Shown piece by piece: positions 33,644 through 37,477 of a DNA stretch of 37,477 bases. The translations under genes were made by a program, and so were the position numbers. Source of the DNA: an uncultured Alphaproteobacteria bacterium (GTDB lineage Bacteria; Pseudomonadota; Alphaproteobacteria; UBA8366; JADFVY01); the NCBI GenBank assembly GCA_947259105.1, contig CAMYKU010000042.1, forward strand, positions 1 to 37,477, written 5' to 3'. The notes below the pieces were generated by a model, which did no database searches, was not told where the DNA came from, and saw only the letters and a list, made by a program, of their open reading frames with translations. The stretch's first letter is position 1; each line of letters opens with the position of its first letter.

Positions 33644-34327
33644 ATGTTGAAACGCTTTACCACTGCGATCGCCGCGCTCGGCGTTGCGGCAGCCATGACC
33701 GGACCGGCGCAGGCCGCCGATACGGCCGAGGACATCGTCACCAAGGCCGAGCTCAGCGTCCAGAGCATGAGCAAGGACAAGGCGATCGGCGAATATGTCC
33801 GCCGCCATCTGAAGAACGCCAAGGGCGTGCTGATCGTCCCGCAAATGCTGAAGGGCGCCTTCATGGTCGGCGGCGAGGGCGGCAGCGGCGTGCTGCTGGT
33901 CAAGGACGCCAAGGGCAAGTGGAGCTACCCCGCCTTCTATACGCTCGGCGCGGTCAGCTTCGGCCTGCAGGCCGGCGGCTCGGCCTCCGAGGTGATGCTG
34001 CTGCTGATGACCGACAAGGGCGTGAAGGCCATGGTCGACGGCAACAGGATCAAGCTGGGCGCCGACGTGGGCGTCGCAGCCGGGCCCGTGGGCGGCGGCG
34101 CCGAAGCCGCGGTCACGCTGGGCAGCGCCGACGTGCTGGTCTATTCGCGGTCCAAGGGCGCCTATATCGGCGTCAGCCTCGAGGGTTCGGTGATCGAGCC
34201 GCGCAAGTCCCTCAACAAGGACTATTACGGGGCGGAGGTGGAATCCAAGCCGATCGTCATCGACCGCAAGTATTCCAACGCCCACGCCAGCGGGCTTCGC
34301 AACGCGCTCGCCACGGCCCGCCCGTAG
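33644..34327 (+). CDS. SYLF (YSC84-type) lipid-binding domain protein
   Basis: A 227-residue exported protein. A signal peptide runs to about residue 25 (cleavage after AQA in GPAQAADT). The mature part is one SYLF domain: AKGVLIVPQMLKGAFMVGGE, then GSGVLLVKD, WSYPAFYTLGAVSFGLQAGG and the conserved SKGAYIGVSLEGSVIEPRK near the C-terminus. SYLF domains bind phosphoinositides in eukaryotes; the bacterial periplasmic role is unclear. It lies between cobO and cobQ, has its own 132-nt upstream gap, and shows no link to cobalamin chemistry. A GGGAGAATCGAGAAC sequence precedes the ATG. Confidence 0.92.
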   Translation: MLKRFTTAIAALGVAAAMTGPAQAADTAEDIVTKAELSVQSMSKDKAIGEYVRRHLKNAKGVLIVPQMLKGAFMVGGEGGSGVLLVKDAKGKWSYPAFYTLGAVSFGLQAGGSASEVMLLLMTDKGVKAMVDGNRIKLGADVGVAAGPVGGGAEAAVTLGSADVLVYSRSKGAYIGVSLEGSVIEPRKSLNKDYYGAEVESKPIVIDRKYSNAHASGLRNALATARP

Positions 34328-34351
34328 CGCCGGACAAGCGGAACCGACGCC

Positions 34352-35833
34352 ATGGCCGCCGCCCTGATGCTGCAGGGGACGGGCTCGGATGTCGGCAAAT
34401 CCCTGCTGGTGGCCGGCCTCGCCCGCGCCTTCGTGCGGCGCGGGCTGGCCGTGCGGCCCTTCAAGCCGCAGAACATGTCGAACAACGCCGCCGTCGCCGC
34501 CGACGGCGGCGAGATCGGCCGGGCCCAGGCGCTGCAGGCGCGGGCCTGTGGCGTCGCGCCGTCGGTGCATATGAACCCGGTGCTGCTGAAGCCGCAGTCG
34601 GAGACAGGCGCGCAGGTGGTCGTGCGGGGACGCGTGGAGGGCAACGCGAAGGCGGCCGATTACCACGCCCTGAAACCGAAGCTGCTGCCGCGCGTGCTGG
34701 ACAGCTTCGCGCAGGTCTCGGGCGCGGCCGACCTGGTGCTGGTGGAAGGCGCCGGCAGCCCGGCCGAAATCAACATCCGCGAAGGCGATATCGCCAATAT
34801 GGGCTTCGCGCTGGCCGCACGGGTGCCGGTCGTCCTGGTCGCCGACATCGACCGCGGCGGCGTGCTGGCGGCGCTGGTCGGCACCCACATGCTGGTCGAG
34901 CCGGAGGAGCGCAACCTCTTGCGCGGCTACCTCGTCAACAAGTTCCGCGGCGACAAGGCGCTGTTCATGCCGGCCGTGGACATCGTCGCGAAACGCACCG
35001 GCCTCGTCTGCCATGGCGTGATCCCCTGGTTCGAGGATGCCCGTGCGCTGCCCGCCGAGGACGCGGTGGCGCTGGACAATCGCGCTCCCGCGAAGGCCGG
35101 CGCGATCCGCATTGCCGTGCCGCGCCTGTCGCGCATCGCCAATTTCGACGACCTCGACCCGCTGGCCGCCGAGCCGGACGTCGCCATCGACATCGTCGAA
35201 CCCGGCCGGCCGATCCCGGCGGAGGCCGACCTCATCCTGCTGCCCGGCTCGAAATCGACGATCCCCGACCTCGCCGTGCTGCGCGCCGAGGGCTGGGACA
35301 TCGACTTGAGGGCCCATCTGCGCCGCGGCCGCCCGGTGATCGGATTGTGCGCCGGTTACCAGATGCTGGGCGCGCGCCTCGACGACCCGGACGGCACGGA
35401 AGGCCCGCCCGGCGCGGTGGACGGGCTCGGCCTGCTCGATATCGAAACGGTCCTCACCGGCGACAAACGCCTCGTGGAGGCGGCGGGGAGGGAGCTCTCC
35501 ACCGGCCAGCCGATCCGCGGCTACGAGATGCATATCGGCAAAACGACGGGCCCGGCCCTCGCCCGCCCCATGGTCGAAATCGACGGCACGGACGGCAGCG
35601 TACGCCCGGACGGCGCGGTGTCGCCGGACGGGCTGGTGGCGGGCTGCTACCTGCACGGCCTCTTCGCGTCCGACGACTTCCGCCGCGCCTTCCTCGCCCG
35701 CCTGCGCGACGGCCGCCCGCAGACGGAAGCCTACGAGTCAAAGGTCGAGTCCACCCTCGACGCCCTCGCCACCCACCTCGAGACCAACTGCGACCTCGAC
35801 GCCCTGCTGGCCATCGCCGAACGCGGCGTGTGA
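34352..35833 (+). CDS. cobQ: Adenosylcobyric acid synthase (glutamine-hydrolysing)
   Basis: CobQ amidates carboxylates b, d, e and g of adenosylcobyrinic acid diamide. The 493-residue protein has the N-terminal ATPase domain with [11 protein letters not shown] (9-19), [11 protein letters not shown] and [21 protein letters not shown] class I glutamine amidotransferase domain follows, with nucleophile C333 ([10 protein letters not shown]), H435 (GCYLHGLF) and the Glu expected near it. Length and order match the family. It begins 24 nt after the SYLF stop. The expected neighbours cobD/cbiB and the threonine-phosphate decarboxylase do not follow; a repeat and two membrane-protein genes do. Confidence 0.97.
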   Translation: MAAALMLQGTGSDVGKSLLVAGLARAFVRRGLAVRPFKPQNMSNNAAVAADGGEIGRAQALQARACGVAPSVHMNPVLLKPQSETGAQVVVRGRVEGNAKAADYHALKPKLLPRVLDSFAQVSGAADLVLVEGAGSPAEINIREGDIANMGFALAARVPVVLVADIDRGGVLAALVGTHMLVEPEERNLLRGYLVNKFRGDKALFMPAVDIVAKRTGLVCHGVIPWFEDARALPAEDAVALDNRAPAKAGAIRIAVPRLSRIANFDDLDPLAAEPDVAIDIVEPGRPIPAEADLILLPGSKSTIPDLAVLRAEGWDIDLRAHLRRGRPVIGLCAGYQMLGARLDDPDGTEGPPGAVDGLGLLDIETVLTGDKRLVEAAGRELSTGQPIRGYEMHIGKTTGPALARPMVEIDGTDGSVRPDGAVSPDGLVAGCYLHGLFASDDFRRAFLARLRDGRPQTEAYESKVESTLDALATHLETNCDLDALLAIAERGV

Positions 35834-35840
35834 GAGAAGG

Positions 35841-35945
35841 CCCCCTCCCCAACCCCTCCCCCGCAGGCGGGAGAGGGGCTTTACGGCGCGCTCCCGAAAA
35901 ATAAAGCCCTCTCCCGCAGGGCGGGGAGGGTTGGGAGGGGGTGGG
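35841..35945. repeat. Palindromic element A, copy 6
   Basis: Left arm CCCCCTCCCCAACCCCTCCC...GGCGGGAGAGGGGCTTTA and right arm AAAGCCCTCTCCCGCAGGGC...GGTTGGGAGGGGGTGGGATTC, followed by the flanking hairpin TTCGCTGGGCGCCAGCGAA. It starts 8 nt after the cobQ stop and may serve as its transcript end. Confidence 0.82.
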
Positions 35946-36062
35946 ATTCGCTGGGCGCCAGCGAACCCGGCACAGGCGCAACAGCCGCAAGGCCCCAACC
36001 GTTAAACTTTCCTGAACCCGCGCCCGGCATACTGGCAACGGAAAGCGGACAGGTTGCGAGGG

Positions 36063-36572
36063 ATGATGAACGGCCTCGAACATCTCAAGTCGAAGCGCTA
36101 CTGGGCGTTGGTCCTGCTCGGCCCGCCGCTGCGGGTCATCTTCGCCTTTGCTGTTTTCGCGGGCCTGCATCTGGGTCTCGGCCTGCCCTGGCCGACGCTG
36201 GCGGACGCCGGCCTCGTCGCCAGCCTTCTGGAAGTCCTCGGCCTGATGGTTCTGCTGATCGCAGTTGACCACCTTGTTCTCGGTTGGATTTACGGAATGA
36301 ATTTCTTCCGGTCCGGTTGGTTCAGCAGGAAGCAGGATATGGGAGTCGCCGAGATTCTTGGCGGCATACCCGGGATGACTCTCGGTTACGCAATTGTCCT
36401 CAAGATAACGGATGCCCTGTCCATGCAGGCAGTCGCTGACCTGACTGATGGCGGGTTCATCGTTTTCATGGTGACCTTCGCATCCATGTTCGGTTTCATG
36501 AATACCGTGAAGGAAGGCGAACGGAAACACTGGGACCGGGCCACCGGCGACGCCGAGGAGACCGGCGCATGA
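36063..36572 (+). CDS. Small integral membrane protein, unknown function (tandem pair, first)
   Basis: A 169-residue protein with about four predicted membrane helices (roughly 16-36, 56-78, 98-118, 130-148) and a charged C-terminal tail. I do not recognise the family. Start choice is between ATG at 36063 and 36066, both after GAGGG; a TTG at 36054 is also in frame. Its N-terminus (NGLEHLKSKRYWALVLL) resembles that of the next gene (ITGLEFLKSWRFWVVLT), which suggests related proteins. The stop overlaps the next ATG (ATGA), so the two are translationally coupled. Confidence 0.78.
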   Translation: MMNGLEHLKSKRYWALVLLGPPLRVIFAFAVFAGLHLGLGLPWPTLADAGLVASLLEVLGLMVLLIAVDHLVLGWIYGMNFFRSGWFSRKQDMGVAEILGGIPGMTLGYAIVLKITDALSMQAVADLTDGGFIVFMVTFASMFGFMNTVKEGERKHWDRATGDAEETGA

Positions 36573-37072
36573 TCACGGGCCTCGAATTTCTCAAATCCTG
36601 GCGTTTCTGGGTCGTGCTGACAGCATCGACCTCGGCGATCACGCTTGGGACAGCAGGCGTTTATATCGCGTCGGTCCAGTACCTCACCTTGGTGGGCGGC
36701 GAGCCCGATCCACTCTATATCTTTCTTGCAATCTATCTCGCAGGGTTCGCGTTATGCTTCCTCGCCGGAGCGGTCCTTTGGCTCTATTACCGGCGGGACG
36801 AGTCGGATCGCCACTATCCCGAGAAACACAGAACACGACTATTCCTCGGTTCAATCGGTGCAACCTCGATCGTCGTCTTATTTGAAAACACGGCAGTACA
36901 TTGGCTGATCGTGCAGCAGATTGTTCAGGACCAGCCGGTCGGTGGTTTCTATTATATTGGCGCCATTCTCTTCGGGATCGGTTTCGGGCCTTTGATCGCG
37001 TCGAGGGAGTGGGCAGCAATGTTGGATACAGATGACGACCCGGATCGCGCCGCCACCCCAGGCCCACTCTGA
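36569..37072 (+). CDS. Small integral membrane protein, unknown function (tandem pair, second)
   Basis: A 167-residue protein with about four hydrophobic segments (roughly 13-33, 48-72, 89-112, 127-146) and a short acidic tail. No family recognised. The start is fixed by the ATGA overlap with the preceding gene. The shared GLE-LKS-R-W pattern at the N-terminus and equal topology suggest the pair arose by duplication and may form a heteromer. Base composition here is less GC-rich than in the neighbouring cobalamin genes, which may indicate different origin or weaker codon selection. Confidence 0.78.
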   Translation: MITGLEFLKSWRFWVVLTASTSAITLGTAGVYIASVQYLTLVGGEPDPLYIFLAIYLAGFALCFLAGAVLWLYYRRDESDRHYPEKHRTRLFLGSIGATSIVVLFENTAVHWLIVQQIVQDQPVGGFYYIGAILFGIGFGPLIASREWAAMLDTDDDPDRAATPGPL

Positions 37073-37168
37073 TCAGCAGGATCCCCGCCGCCAGAACGGT
37101 GTTCACCGCGCAGGCCGCCACATAGAACCTCACCCCCCCTCGATGCCTTTCGGACCGGTCGCGGCGGC

Positions 37169-37477
37169 TCAGTCCTCCACCCACATGCGCAGCAGATTGT
37201 TGTAGGTGTTGCCGACGGTCTCGATATAGGAGGCGGTGGCCTGGTCGCGCACCATTTCGCGGCGCAGCTGGTCCAGCCGGTGGATCATCAGGCGCTGCTG
37301 CTCGTCGCGGATCATGCTCTGGATCCACGAAAAGGCGCCGAGGCGTGCGCCGCGGGTGATCGGCTCGACCCGATGCAGCATGTTGCTGGGATAGAGAACC
37401 GCATCGCCCGCGGGCAGCTTGACCGGCACCTCGCCATAGGGCGAGACCATCACCAGCTCGCCCCCGTCATAGGCGTC
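37169..37477 (-). CDS. Fe(2+)-dependent PKHD-type dioxygenase, N-terminus outside window
   Basis: C-terminal 102 residues of a 2-oxoglutarate/Fe(II)-dependent oxygenase of the PKHD-type (YbiX/PiuC) family. Seen: AYDGGELVMVSPYGEVPVKL, the third iron ligand His in SNMLHRVEPITRGARLGAFS with the 2-oxoglutarate-binding Arg after it, and the family's C-terminal helix region ending ETVGNTYNNLLRMWVED. The HxD half of the metal site and the start are beyond 37477. The family is often linked to TonB-dependent siderophore receptors and iron homeostasis, which is context I cannot see here. Confidence 0.9.
   Translation of the reverse strand, partial: DAYDGGELVMVSPYGEVPVKLPAGDAVLYPSNMLHRVEPITRGARLGAFSWIQSMIRDEQQRLMIHRLDQLRREMVRDQATASYIETVGNTYNNLLRMWVED

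Noticed and set aside
33244..35904. 886-codon plus-strand open frame over cobO, the SYLF gene and cobQ
   Set aside because: It runs through three recognisable genes in another frame and encodes Arg/Gly-rich low-complexity sequence.
37073..37168. Minus-strand fragment reading FYVAACAVNTVLAAGILLIR
   Set aside because: It looks like a membrane helix and might be a gene remnant, but no start, end or family can be supported in 96 nt.

Overview
This is a high-GC window whose gene content points to an alphaproteobacterium. The markers are a RegB/RegA redox two-component pair, an MmcB-type DNA repair nuclease, a zf-CHCC zinc-finger protein and the aerobic (CobN) cobalamin pathway. All assignments come from reading the sequence; no database search was run.

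Layout. 1-2369 is the 5' part of polA (minus strand). 2955-5050 is katG, which looks broken by an internal deletion and lies behind a clear Fur-family operator. 5561-9127 holds a zinc-finger protein, an orphan ABC-2 ATPase, a lipoprotein alpha/beta hydrolase, tRNA-Arg(CCG) and a DUF1499 protein. 9159-11002 is a minus-strand three-gene module (MotA/TolQ/ExbB-like channel, ExbD-like protein with a beta-sandwich-like periplasmic part, small membrane protein). 11504-12576 has an ArsC-like phosphatase and mmcB. 12588-17190 is a tight minus-strand run cobT > SDR > regB > regA > phosphatase. 17313-24507 is a plus-strand cobalamin run cobS > cobC-like > cobU > cobW > cobN. 24653-25249 is an AhpD-like protein. 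25515-31475 is a block of two paralogous YfbK-type VWA proteins around a sigma factor/anti-sigma pair. 31655-32832 holds a DUF457 membrane hydrolase and a GNAT acetyltransferase. 32888-35833 resumes cobalamin synthesis (cobO, cobQ) with a SYLF protein between them. 36063-37072 has two tandem small membrane proteins, and 37169-37477 the 3' part of a PKHD-type dioxygenase.

How the genes work together. The cobalamin genes cover cobalt insertion (cobN, with cobW as metal chaperone), corrinoid adenosylation (cobO), amidation (cobQ) and nucleotide-loop assembly (cobU, cobT, cobS, cobC-like). No cobalamin riboswitch was found. The VWA/sigma/anti-sigma block splits this pathway and has the arrangement of an envelope-signalling unit, with the sigma factor as the likely regulator and the VWA proteins as periplasmic partners (inference).

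Repeats are unusually prominent. A palindromic G/C-tract element occurs at least six times, once inside cobN in frame and once forming the last codons and stop of cobN. A second REP family (GTCATTGCGAGG ends), a REP nested inside the first element, a CGTGCAAAGGTCTCCAG-ended element, a 30-bp terminal-inverted-repeat element and a GGAACAACCCCATGCAC repeat also occur.
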